A DNA stretch of 61,088 bases. Source: Chlamydomonas sphaeroides (taxonomy: Eukaryota > Chlorophyta > Chlorophyceae > Chlamydomonadales > Chlamydomonadaceae). The notes beneath the pieces are model-generated. The model searched no databases and was not told the DNA's origin. It saw only the letters and a program-made list of their open reading frames with translations. The DNA lies in assembly GCA_001662425.1 (NCBI GenBank), contig BDDC01000407.1, positions 1 to 61,088 on the forward strand, read 5' to 3'. Numbering within the stretch: the stretch's first letter is position 1; every line of letters starts with the position of its first letter. The position numbers were made by a program, and so were the translations under genes. Positions 30,189 to 41,164 of the stretch are shown here, in pieces.

Positions 30189-33100
30189 TGTGGAGCAGGC
30201 GGCGGCATGCGCAACAACTTGCAGGTGCAACCACGGATAGCAACTGCCGAGAGCAACTGGCACGAGCAACTGAAAAGCCGCAACTTGCGAGACCAAGCGG
30301 TGAGCGGCCGCCCCACGCTAAATCAGCGGCCCTCATGGCGCGCTTGTGGGGCGATGTGGGTCGGGATGGGATGTGGGTCGGGGCCGCCGACGGGCAACCG
30401 CTGTCGAGGGCTGGCCTGTCGCCAGCGAGTGGCGGCCGCTGTGCGGCCTCTGGCGCACACCCGTCGCGGCGGAGGCTGCGTGCGGGTGCGTGTTGCGGGA
30501 GGCGGGGACTCGTGCAGGGTCACTGAAGACTGTCGTGTGTAGGCAGAAGAACTGATGTGGTCGCGGCAACTCGGTGCTTGGTCGGCGGCACGCGGTTGCG
30601 TCAGTGGCGCTGGCCCTGACGCGCGCAGTCGGCCGCCGCATTCTTTGCGTACGTGCGTGCGTGCGTGCGTGCGTGTATGTTTGTGTGTGTGTTGGGGGCT
30701 CGCCTGGGGCCCGTCTGCGGCCACGGCGTCAATAAGCGAGGGCTGCAATGAAGCTGCAAAACACGCGAGGAGGCGGGTGGGGCCGGAACGTAATAGCAAT
30801 AAGCAGGAACTTGCGGCAGGCTACGAGATGGGGCGCCCGCGCCCGCCGCTCGCCGGCGGCGGCGCGCTGCCGCGTGCGGCGGCGGCGGCGCGCGGCGGCC
30901 CGTGCTCGGACCGCTAGCCGACCAACTCATAACCGCCGCGCGCACGCGAGCGCGCCAGGCGCCAAGGCGGCCGGCTTGTGCCTGCCGCCTCGGCGCCGCG
31001 CCGCGCTGTGGCAGCGGCGGGCACCACACTTGCTTAAGATTTCCGCGGTCAGGGGGAGGCCAGGAGGTGAGGTTGGTCATTCGCAGGGAGGGGCCGGCGC
31101 TTGCCGCTCCACGGTGCGTGCGATCGCTCGACGTCGGGGCGGGTGTGCGCGGCCAGCCGTGTGCGTGCCGCGTTTGAAGGTGCTTATGCGTGTACCATGC
31201 TCGGAGGCGGCTTTGTGCGTGCCGTGTTGTTTGGAAGGCACGTGGGTCGGTGCTGTTCTGGTTCATTGAAGCGTTGCGGGGCTGGTCGAGTCAGCGCCCC
31301 GACGCGGGGCGGCGGGGCCGTTGTCATGCCTGGCGTCGCTGATGCTTGTCCTTCTTCGTCCGGCTGCCTTCATCTTCCGGCTGCGCTTTTCGTGGACTTA
31401 CCGGTAGTGCCGCCGGCGCCGCTGGCACTTTGCTTTGATGCCACGGCACGTGTGGCGTGTGTTTGCTGCGTGGAGGCCTGATTCAGGAGGCCGGGTGAGG
31501 CCGCAGATCGGCTGCGATTGCGGCGGGCTGGGGCTGGGGCGCCCTCCCAGTCCATCGCGCGTGCACCAGCGCTAGCGCTGTGTGCCTGCCGCTACAGGCG
31601 TTGTGGCCATGATGCCAGGCATCCTCGACACGAGCTGGTCGGCAGGGACTACCTGCGCAGCGCCCCGTCGCTTGCGCTGCAACGTGAGACGAACACTGCG
31701 GCACGCGTGCCGAACGCATGGCCCCCGGAGCGCGCGCGCTGCGGCGGCGCGGGTGTGCGGTCCCAGGCTGCAGGCCTGCGCCCCGCGCCGCGGTTGTGTG
31801 TTGCCGTGTGGCTGACTCGGGAGACTGTGAGCTGCCTACAAATGTGATGGCTGCTACGCGGCCGCGCCATGGGGCTGGCAGCGACGCCGGACCCTGCCAT
31901 GGCGGCTGCCGCTGCTTTTGCGGCGGCGGCATCCCAGGCGCGGGCTTCGGGCGCTCGCTGTGTTGGATGTCCGTGTGCGCGCGCCGTCGGGACCGCGGCT
32001 TGCCAAATGCTGTGCCCATCCGTGGGGAGGTAGCTGGAGCGCCGGGGCGGCACCGCCCCGCGCATCGCATCTACTATCGAACATTGCCGAAGTACTGCGT
32101 GTGCCAGACTGCGGGTGGGCCTCATATGCAGGCCCGGCAGGGGTCAAGACGTGTGAAAGAGTCGTCGGAACGTACGGCGCAGGCGGATGGAAGCATTTGG
32201 GTACATGCTGCTACGCATGCAGGCGCTACGTGACTGTGGTGGACCACGGGGGTGTGGCTGTGCTGCTCAGGGCACAGCGGCGGCCGCTCCGTGCGGCTCT
32301 GGGGCGGCGGTCGGGCGGGTTTGGGGGTCGGGCCGTGACGGTCGGCGGTGCGGCGCGGCGGCGCGGCGGCGTGAGCTTTCAGCAAAGGGGCTGGGCACGC
32401 GCTGGCGTGGGTGGATGGCGGTGGCTGCACAGCTGCGGCAGCCGCCAGCATGCCTCGCGGCCATGCTTATTGGGAGGCGAGCCATGGGGAGCCATGAGGC
32501 TAGGCTGCCTGGCGCGCCGGGCGGTTTCGCAAACAGACTTGATTCCCCTGGCGCGCTGGGCAGCGTTCACTGGGGTCGCAGCACGGCGGTGGGACTCGGA
32601 CGTGCCTGCTTTGTTGGACGAGCTCGGATGCGTGTACGAAACTGGCGCCACTGCAAACGCCAGAGGTACTGCTAGGGTGGCGCTGCTGTGACGGATGAGC
32701 AAGAGAGGCTCCGGCTGGGTGCGGCGCGTGTGTGGCTAACTCGGCCTTACTTCAGGCGCGAAGCCAGCGCGGCTGCGCTGGTGCGCTGGACTGGTTTGGC
32801 GGGATGAAAGCTTGGGCGATGGCAGGCTAGGTGTGGGTGGGCAACCGGGTTGCTGCGGGCATCTTGAGCGGCTTCCGCAGTGGGCGCGGTTGGGACTTGT
32901 AAGCATTGATGAATACTGCATCTGTGTTACACCGAGCGTAGTGTTGATGGTCGTCGTGGCCGGGCCCCCCCCCCCCCCCCCCCCACNNNNNNNNNNNNNN
33001 NNNNNNNNNNNNNNNNNNNNNNNNNNNNNNNNNNNNNNNNNNNNNNNNNNNNNNNNNNNNNNNNNNNNNNNNNNNNNNNNNNNNNNNNNNNNNNNNNNNN

Positions 33101-34606
33101 NNNNNNNNNNNNNNNNNNNNNNNNNNNNNNNNNNNNNNNNNNNNNNNNNNNNNNNNNNNNNNNNNNNNNNNNNNNNNNNNNNNNNNNNNNNNNNNNNNNN
33201 NNNNNNNNNNNNNNNNNNNNNNNNNNNNNNNNNNNNNNAACGAGACCGGGCTGGCCGGCTTGGCAGTAGCCCTGGGATCGTTGCGGGCGTTGACCCTTGC
33301 TGCGCCCAAGGTAACAGGCAGCCCCCCGTGACGTGCTGTTGGACAGCTTGCCAAAAACGAAAGACCGTCAACACGGAAGGTAGCACGGTATCCGGCGCCA
33401 AGGCGCAGCAGACCACCGGACCCTTGGCACAAAGTCACCGATGTGTCGACGTGCCCTTGGTCACCAGCGAAGTCGGCTCGTCAAGTCAGCTTGGTCATGT
33501 GTGTAGACAGCGCCAGCCAGCACCGGCCTCGGCTCCGGAGACTAAGGCCAATGCTACGCGGAGAACCCCACCCCGCGCCGGTTACCGACCTGGAACAAGT
33601 AAAGAATACTACCAGGAGACCAGCGCGACGTGGATGGCGAAGAGCGACCGGAGGAAGGATAAGGGCATACTACCAAAATCAGGCCAACAGTATGACAATT
33701 GCAGAGGACGAAGCGGGCAGCAAGCAACGCAGCAAAGGAATAACTAAGCGAAGGGGTATGGAGCCACGTATGGAGCCGAGGCCGGCGCGAAGAGAGGGAG
33801 GGCAGCCAGCGAGCGGGGATAGGGACGCCGGACGGACGTTACGGCGGGCGCTCGGCGGGCCGGTGCTCCAGACATCCGAGCACCGTCAGCCGCCAGGCCT
33901 GGCCAGGTTGACTTGCTCCTCAGGCCAGCTCAGGCGCCACGAGTGGAGTTGCGCGAAGCAGCAGATGCGCACGGTAGGTCCAGGTGAAGTAACGCTGAGG
34001 TGGCGGTTTCAGCTGTTCCTTGGCATAGACCGCGGCCTGCTGGCCCCGCCGCGAAGCGCTGCCGCGGTGGACGGCACCTCGTGACAAGAACGTCACGCCG
34101 TCTGGGCATCCGGTTCTAGCCTATTGCTCCTGTTACACACGCCTACCTGAAGCAGCCAGGAGTAGCCGTGCACCACACCCAGCCACGCTCCCAAACGACG
34201 CGCAGGCACACGCGCTCAGCACACACGCACGGTACAGGGCGTGCCAGGGGCTGACTTGGCAGCGACCCCCGGGTCGTTGTCGGGTGTTCGCCTCTGCAGC
34301 GCCAAGGCCACACCATGCCATGATGCGAGTAGTAAACGTTTTTACTGCAGGGGCGAGCGACATGGAGCGTGAGGTCCGCGCACAAACCTGAGCATGCGTT
34401 CGTGCCAGCATGTTGACTCCTTCTCGAGCGTCACGAGCGGAAGGTTACGAAGCAGCAGGTGAAAGGAACCCAACCGAAGCTGACGCTGTGTGGTTTGCGG
34501 CTGGTACGGAGGTGAGCCGATGCAGGCGTTATGCTCGAGCCGATATGCAAGCGTGGTTTCTGCTGCACCGCTCGGCACTTCCACCGACCCCACACAATTT
34601 GCAATC
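30189..34606. other. Long intergenic stretch with an assembly gap
   Basis: This 4.4-kb stretch contains the bZIP 3' UTR, a GCGT/GTGT simple-sequence tract near 30650-30695, a poly-C run and N gap, and the ENR1 upstream region. 33440-34080 is less GC-rich. Frames at 31101-31481, 31918-32691 and 33443-34084 show no domain, no homology I recognise and no splice continuity. No gene is supported. Confidence 0.5.
32987..33238. other. Assembly gap (run of N)
   Basis: A run of 252 N, immediately preceded by a 20-bp C homopolymer (32965-32984) that probably caused the assembly break. Confidence 0.98.
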
Positions 34607-37600
34607 ATGGCCCTCAAGTCCGCCGTCCGCATTCAGAGCGCCGCTGCCCGCAGCGAGGCCCTCGTGGCCGCGATGCCGGCTGCGCGCGGCTCGGCGGTCC
34701 GCCCGATCGCCTCGCTGCGCCAGTCGCTGACCTCCGGCGTTGCTCAGCAGTCGTCGATTGTGGCCCGTCGCGTCGTTCGCCAGGCTGGTCGCGCGCTGTC
34801 AGTGAAGGTCGTGGCCGTGAACGGCACCGGCCTGCCAATTGACCTGCGCGGTAAGCATGCGAGGGACGCCCCAGCAGCTAGGTCGCGGCGGGCTAGGAGG
34901 CGTGCTGCCGACGAGGCTACCCGGCATGGAAGCGTTACGCTGCAAGCGCCTGGGCTGAGCCGAGTACGCTCAATTGTCCTCGCAGGCAAGAAGGCGTTCA
35001 TCGCCGGTGTCGCCGACGACCAGGTCAGCACGGGCACGCGGTCGCACGACTTGCAATTCTCGCATGCGGTGCTGCGCCTTCACTGCTCGTGCACTGTGGC
35101 CAGGACGCCGCGACACTCCGTATCACCAGCATGCCTTGCTGACGGAGCCTTACCTGCGTCTGCCCGCAGGGCTTCGGGTGGGCCATCGCCAAGGCGCTCG
35201 CCGAGGCCGGCTGCGAGATCTCGCTGGGCGTCTGGGTGAGTCTCTCCCGCCTCCCTATTCCCCCTGCTATCCAAGCAATCCTTACCGAACTCATCCACCG
35301 CGGGCGAAGGCACCCGGCCCCTGGCGTTTTGGCGGCTTCCCACCCCCCATCCCCCAACTGCCGCCCCTTCTCCAAACCACCCTGACCCAACCCCGCTGCT
35401 ATCGTGCTATCAGGTGCCCGCGCTTAACATCTTCAAGGGCAGCCTCGACAAGGGCAAGTTCGACGCCAGCCGCAAGCTGTCGAACGGCTCGCTCATGACC
35501 TTCTCGCACATCTACCCCATGGACGCCGTCTTCGACACCATGGCCGACGTGCCCGAGGAGGTAGGGCAGCGGGGTACGACAGCACGTACGACGTAGCGGG
35601 GCTTTCCATGCGTAACATACACCGCCGCGCGAGCTAACAGGTCACGGCTGCTGCGGCGGCCTGCGAGAGGGGCAGCCGGGGCCCTTGCGGCTCTCGGCAC
35701 AGCAGCAGCTGGGGGCTGAGGCACCGCCACCGCCACGGAACTTCTGTCCCTGCGCTCCCGGCCTGCCGACCCGTGCGCCTACTGCACCTCGTTGCTCGCT
35801 GCTCGGGGCCCCCACCCGCCCGCGACCTCCCGGCAGGTGGCGACCAACAAGCGCTACGCGGGCAACCAGAAGTGGACGGTGTCGGAGGTGGCCGAGTGCG
35901 TCGCGGCCGACAGCGGCAAGATTGACATCCTGGTGAGCTGCGCTGACGGTTTTCTATGCACCAACGGTAACCTATGAACGGATGGTATCCTGTGCATTGA
36001 AACTGCACGCTGTAGTTGATGGTTGACTGGCCAGGCCTCAACACGTACCCCGACAACAATGAGTCCGGACCTTTGGGGCGCGCGGCGCCCGAGGCTGGCG
36101 GTCGTAGTCCTGCAGACCCTGCGTGGCCCCGCTCCCCTGACCCGCCCTCGCTACATCATCGTGTGCCGTGAGACGAGCCCATTTCCTTGGCCCTGCAATC
36201 CCCAGCACAGGACGCGAGGGCGGAAGTGCCGCGCCTCGACACGTACCCGACGCCCCTTCCCCTCGTCTCCCCCGCCCGCCTCCTGCAGGTCCACTCGCTG
36301 GCCAACGGACCCGAGGTCGTCAAGCCGCTCCTGGAGACCTCGCGCAAGGTACGGCCTCTGGCGACTGGTGCCACATTGCGTCGGTCGGACGCGAAGCCAG
36401 CGACTCGTGCGGGATGCGTGTCATATGTTTGGTGTCTGTGTCGCCTCGTGCAAGCCGCGAAGCGCCCTTTGCGTCTGGGGCAGCCGCGCGGCGCATCCGC
36501 CGAACGCCGCAATCCGTGCAGCCGCGTCCGTACGGCTCCGTACGGCTCCCTGCATGCACCGACGCACGCAGCACATGCCCCACCCGCACACCCGCACACC
36601 GCAAGTGGCGCGCGCAGCGAATGCTGGGGTGCGTAAGGTGTGACGCGGCCTGGCGCTGGTGGCAGCACCGCCTGCAGTAGCGGCCCGGGTCCGGGGCTTG
36701 GCCCCGGCGCATAAGTTGCGCCCCACTGCGCACCTGTGGCCGTCTCCGCGTCGTGGGCTGTTGTGGGACGGCCGTGCGCTCGTGACAGCAGCTGCGCCGC
36801 CAGGGGCTCCAGGCTCTGGCGCAGTGGGGCGGGGGCTGCGTGCGTGCGTGGCTGGGGGGAGGGGCTGCCTGGGGCTGCGGGTTTGATGTCGGTTTCGTTC
36901 CGCGTGGGCCTGGCGGCCTTGGCCAGAGCCGGGCTGGCCTGCCTGGGGCCGAACGGACACTACACCCTGCCGTCAGGGCAGGGTGCGGCCCTGGCGACCG
37001 CTCGGCGCCCGTTGGAGTAGCCGGGAGGTTTCCAGGAGAGATGGTTTAGTCGGGGCCGCCGACGCCAGCCTCGGCGGACGTTGCCGTACCGCAGCGTCTG
37101 ACGCCGCGGCGGCGCCGCCTGCGACCGCTGAATGCGCCCACGTTGGTTCCATGGATATGTTGATATTGCGATTCGATATGCCTCGTCGACCCTGTTTACG
37201 AAGATACGGGCGTTGGGATGACCAGTAACGGCCCCCGAGCCTGGCGGCGGCGGCCTCGCGAGCCTGGCGGCCGCGGCTTGCGGATCTGGCTGTGCCGTCT
37301 GTCGTGCGCGCGTTCCGTCCGCGTGCGTCGCGTCGTCAACCTCCTGAGCACACTTGCATGCATGCCGTGGAAATATGCTGCACGCATGCCCGTATCCTAC
37401 ATTCCATGATAGCTTATGTAAGCTGAGCTGTGGGCGATGCGCCATGCGCATGTGCTGTGTGTGCCGTCCTCATCCTCATCCCTGCCCTTCCCTCCCCGCT
37501 GCCCCAGGGCTACCTGGCCGCGCTGTCGGCTTCTTCCTACTCGCTCATCAGCATGGTGCAGCGCTTCGGCCCGATCATGTCGGAGGGCGGCTCCGTCATC

Positions 37601-39073
37601 TCGCTGACCTACAACGCCTCCAACCGCATCATCCCCGGCTACGGCGGCGGCATGTCCACGGCCAAGGCGGTGAGCTGGCTGTCACCCAGGCCACGATGAC
37701 GAGCTGCGAGCAAAGTCCAATGAACATTAAACATGCGGCGGCGTGGCTACTCGTGTCGTCGGCACAATCACCAGCCCTAGAACCTTAAAATTAAATTCTA
37801 TCAAGGCCGTACATTGATGCTATCGATTTGATAACTGGACACCGCGCCGGCAGGACTGCTTTTGTGCAGTCTGTGGTGGCGGCGTGCACGAAACGGGCGG
37901 CCGGCTCGCTCTTTCGCGCGCGTCCCTGCCTGCGCAGTGCCGCTGCCGCTGCCCGTAGCGGACCTTTTAAACGGCCGCTGCCGCACGCCCCTGTGCTGTA
38001 CACGCGCAGGCGCTCGAGTCCGACACCCGCGTCCTGGCCTACGAGGCGGGCCGCAAGTACAAGGTATGCACGGCAGCGCGGTGCCGTACGGCAGGCGGAG
38101 CACAGCACCCCAGCTGCGGCAGCGACCGGCATGGATTGGACCGGGTCACTGCGCACCTGAGGCGCATCATCAGATCACGGCGGATCACGCCAGGCCGTGG
38201 CCGCTTGGCTGCGTGCCTGTCGCTGCTACGCGAAAGCTGCTGCTGCTGCTGCTGGCTGAGAGGGGTTGCCGCCGCCGCCCGCCCGCCCCTGCCGCCGCCG
38301 CTGTCCGGTCAGGTCCGCGTCAACACCATCTCGGCCGGGCCGCTGGGCTCGCGCGCCGCGCGCGCCATCGGCTTCATCGATGACATGATCCGGTGGGGCT
38401 TCTAGCAGCCGTGCAAGCCTGCTGCGGGTGACGTGACCTGCCAGTTGACGTGACATTGCGGCGCGCTCTGGCTTAGCTCTCGTGTGGGGGCTGCGTCGCG
38501 CGCCGTCCGTGGCCGCCGTGCCGCCCCTCGCGTGGCCAGCCGAAGGCTGCTGCCCCCACGCGGCGCGCCTCGTACGGCAACGCCCTCGCCGTACTGCCGT
38601 ACACAGGTACTCGTTCGAGAACTCGCCCATCCAGAAGGAGCTGGCTGCCAGCGAGGTCGGCAACGTGGCCGCCTTCCTGTCGTCGCCGCTCGCCAGGTGC
38701 GCCTGCGGCTTGCGCCCTCGCATTGCGAACAAGCAACGTTTGACGTGACGCCCAGCAGCACGCGTCACGTGCAACGGGGTCGGCGACCTGCTGGGTACGG
38801 GGCCAGCCGCTGCGGCGCTCGGCCCCAGGTGGCGCCGGTCCAACCCTACCTATCCGCCGCGTCGGCGCGCCGCGGACCGCCCAGCCCCAGGCCCGGGGCC
38901 CCAGCTTCGGGGGCCAACGCAGGGCTCGAGCCGACCCCTCACTCGTCCGTCCTCCCGCTTCCCCTGCCCCGCCACGCAGCGCCGTGACCGGCCACGTCAT
39001 GTTCGTTGACAACGGCCTCAACGTCATGGGCCTGGCAACCGACAGCAAGACCCTGGACCCTCCCTCCCCGTAA
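34607..39073 (+). CDS. ENR1: Plastid enoyl-[acyl-carrier-protein] reductase (NADH), 376 aa
   Basis: Catalyses the last step of each elongation round of type II fatty-acid synthesis in the chloroplast: NADH-dependent reduction of trans-2-enoyl-ACP. Exons: 34607-34850, 34986-35023, 35170-35235, 35414-35560, 35837-35932, 36289-36348, 37508-37669, 38010-38063, 38313-38392, 38607-38696, 38980-39073 (TAA); all phases close. Residues 1 to about 70 form a Ser/Ala/Arg-rich transit peptide. The FabI-type SDR fold follows: KKAFIAGVADDQGFGWAIAK (dinucleotide site), then DILVHSLANGPEV. The plant/apicomplexan-type active site is IPGYGGGMSTAKAALE (Tyr-x7-Lys), then VNTISAGPLGSRAA and GHVMFVDNGLNVMGL. The length and the plant-like extended nucleotide-binding insert (NGSLMTFSHIYPMDAVFDT) fit land-plant MOD1/ENR rather than bacterial FabI. 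Everything expected is intact. Confidence 0.97.
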
Positions 39074-39423
39074 GCCGGCGCGCTGAGCCTGCAAGCCTGC
39101 GGTGGCGGCGCTTCCATTACCATGGACGCGCTCGGTTCCTGGGCGATGTACGCGGCGAAGGGCTGCCTGGTAGCGTCGCGGCCGGCCGGGGACCGCTGCG
39201 TTGGGACTAGCGCTGCTTGTGCCGCGCGGCTGGCGATGTGACGATGGCGTTGGTGAGGATGTGATGTGAAGAGAAGATGATGACGACGACGGCGACTGGC
39301 TGTGTGGTGATGGTGGTGGCGGTGGTGGCGGTGACGACAGCAGGGGACTGGCGAGGCGCCGCGTGCCAAGAAGCGGCGAGAGGCCGCTCGGAGCCGCGGC
39401 CGCGCGCAGGAGTAAACCGGCAA

Positions 39424-39488
39424 GGAGGTGCTGCGGAGGCGGGCGGAGGTGCTGCGGAGGCGGGCGGAGGTGCTGCGGAGGCGGGCGC
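39424..39488. repeat. 21-bp tandem repeat in ENR1 3' region
   Basis: Three near-perfect copies of a unit AGGTGCTGCGGAGGCGGGCG(G), about 350 nt after the ENR1 stop. If transcribed, it lies in the 3' UTR. Confidence 0.92.
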
Positions 39489-39748
39489 GACCGCCCCGCG
39501 CAAGGGGGCAGGGGTAAGTGGCCGGTGGCAGGGGTTGGGTTGCGGCGACGCGGGGAGGGGCGGTCCCTCAGCCTAGGCGCCCGAAGCCCTTCGGCAAGCA
39601 AGCGGTGCTCGTCAGGTTTTTCCGGCAGCCACCGCACCTGGCGGGGCTTTGCTTGCTTGGGGTTGAGGGGGAGCAAGCGGCTGCGGCAGAGGGCGGTTCG
39701 CGGCGGGGGCGGTGCTGTGCCCGGGACTCCGGTGGTGAGGCCGAGGCG

Positions 39749-39753
39749 TGTAA
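39749..39753 (+). terminator. Candidate UGUAA poly(A) signal of ENR1
   Basis: TGTAA lies about 680 nt after the ENR1 stop and is the first such motif I find there. Confidence 0.45.
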
Positions 39754-39862
39754 GGCCTGGCCCAAACCGTCTGCTGGCTTCCATTCACGGTGGTTAAATC
39801 AAACAGTGCGACTTCTGCGGCCACTTGCGGCACCGCAGCCGTGTCCGCGGTCGGCGGCAGCG

Positions 39863-39870
39863 CTATATAG
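39863..39870. promoter_or_regulatory. Orphan TATA-like element
   Basis: CTATATAG sits in a very GC-rich context shortly after the likely ENR1 end. It is near-palindromic, so the orientation is unclear. No supported gene starts just downstream; small frames at 40003-40272 and 40038-40246 are possible but unproven. Confidence 0.25.
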
Positions 39871-41164
39871 GCCCTGCGCGCCACTGCGGCGTTGACCTAA
39901 CCCAACGACGGAGGGCGAGGTGCAACCCCCGTTCACTCCTTTACTCGCGTCAGGGCGGGCGCGCTGCGCGCGAGCGCGCGCGCAGCACACGAGTCCCTGG
40001 CATTGCTGGTTCGACGCGCAACGCAGCCCACGTGCCATGAAAACGGTGGGCATCGACAAAGGGCCCAACGCCCAACGCACCAGCACGGCGCCAGCAGCGC
40101 GCGTGACACTACCGCCACGTTCCTACAAGACCCGTGGATCATGGAACACGATGGAACGCTGCCTGGGCCAGGCAGCCTGGCTAGCATCGTCGACACTTGG
40201 CAGCCTCCGGTGCCCCCGTCCGTTTGGCTCTGGTCTGCCATCGTGAGCTCGCTACACAGTCGAGGCTTGTGAGTGTGGCGCAGCGTGGGCGCTGAGGGCG
40301 TTTCGCCATGATCGGCAACAACCCGCCGCCCGCCGCCCGCCGCCCGCCACCCGCCGCCCGCCCCCAGTGCTTCCATCGCCCAGCCCGGCCTATTCCACCC
40401 AAAGCCCAGCCCGGCGTGGCCCGGCCCAGCCCTAGCAATAGCATTCCTGCCTCACGCGCCCTGCCATGGAGAGTGGTAGCAGCGGAATGGCGCTTAGGGC
40501 AGCGACAGACAGCGTACGCATACGATAGCAGGGTGCCGCGTTTCGGGCACGCGCCGTGCGCCCCATCAGCCCCAGCGCGCAAACTTCCATCTCAGACATC
40601 AAAGGGTCTCCGCAGTGAGCCTTAGAGCTCTGGTAGAAGGAGGCACCGCACGGCAGCCTGGCAGCACGGCAGCCTGGCAGGTGAAGTCAAGTACGGTTGG
40701 TAACGCAAACCCCAATCGTCTCCACAGCGCCCTACGCGTGTGCAGCACTTGGTGCTGGGATGCAAGTATTTCTGGGATAATCGCCTTGCGCGCAAGTGCA
40801 CGGCAAGTGCGCGTCAGGGCCCTGACGCGCACGACAGACAGCCACCGTGCTTGCCGCGCAGTCGGACTGGAGTTATTGCTCCGACCAGCGATTGAGAGCC
40901 AATCCCAACCTGTTCACATTGCACAGCTGTCCCGCAAAACCTGCGGGCATTTTGCGGTTCATTCGCAACCTCAACGTCACGCCAGGCCTGAAAGGTCGTC
41001 GTGAAACTCCATACTGCATACAAGCCGACGCCTCAAAGCTAATACCGCGCTCCTCCTCAAATCGGAAGTATGGACACACTAGGAAGAAGGCCAGGCATCG
41101 CTCCGCTGGGCGCTTGGTCCTGGCGGTTTAGGCGCAGTTCAGCGCACGAGCAGTAGCCATCAAT

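Larger units (their letters stand above)
39074..41164. other. Intergenic between ENR1 and the BTB-BACK gene
   Basis: It holds the ENR1 3' UTR with its 21-bp repeat (to about 39755), a TATA-like element at 39863, a CGCGCGAG-rich patch near 39960-39985, and a run of GCCCGCC repeats at 40323-40365. 40590-41160 is AT-richer and probably contains the BTB gene promoter. No further gene is supported. Confidence 0.5.

Noticed and set aside
31918..32691. 257-codon plus-strand frame
   Set aside because: The tail (LARWAAFTGVAARRWDSD) looks briefly coding-like, but the rest is Arg/Gly/Ala from GC-rich DNA; no Met context, domain or splice partners.
33440..34085. Possible transposon fragment
   Set aside because: The base composition differs from neighbours, but I find no terminal repeats, target duplication, or transposase or reverse-transcriptase motif.
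40323..40365. CRISPR-like array of GCCCGCC repeats
   Set aside because: The units are only 7-8 bp, contiguous and without spacers; a simple repeat in a eukaryotic genome.
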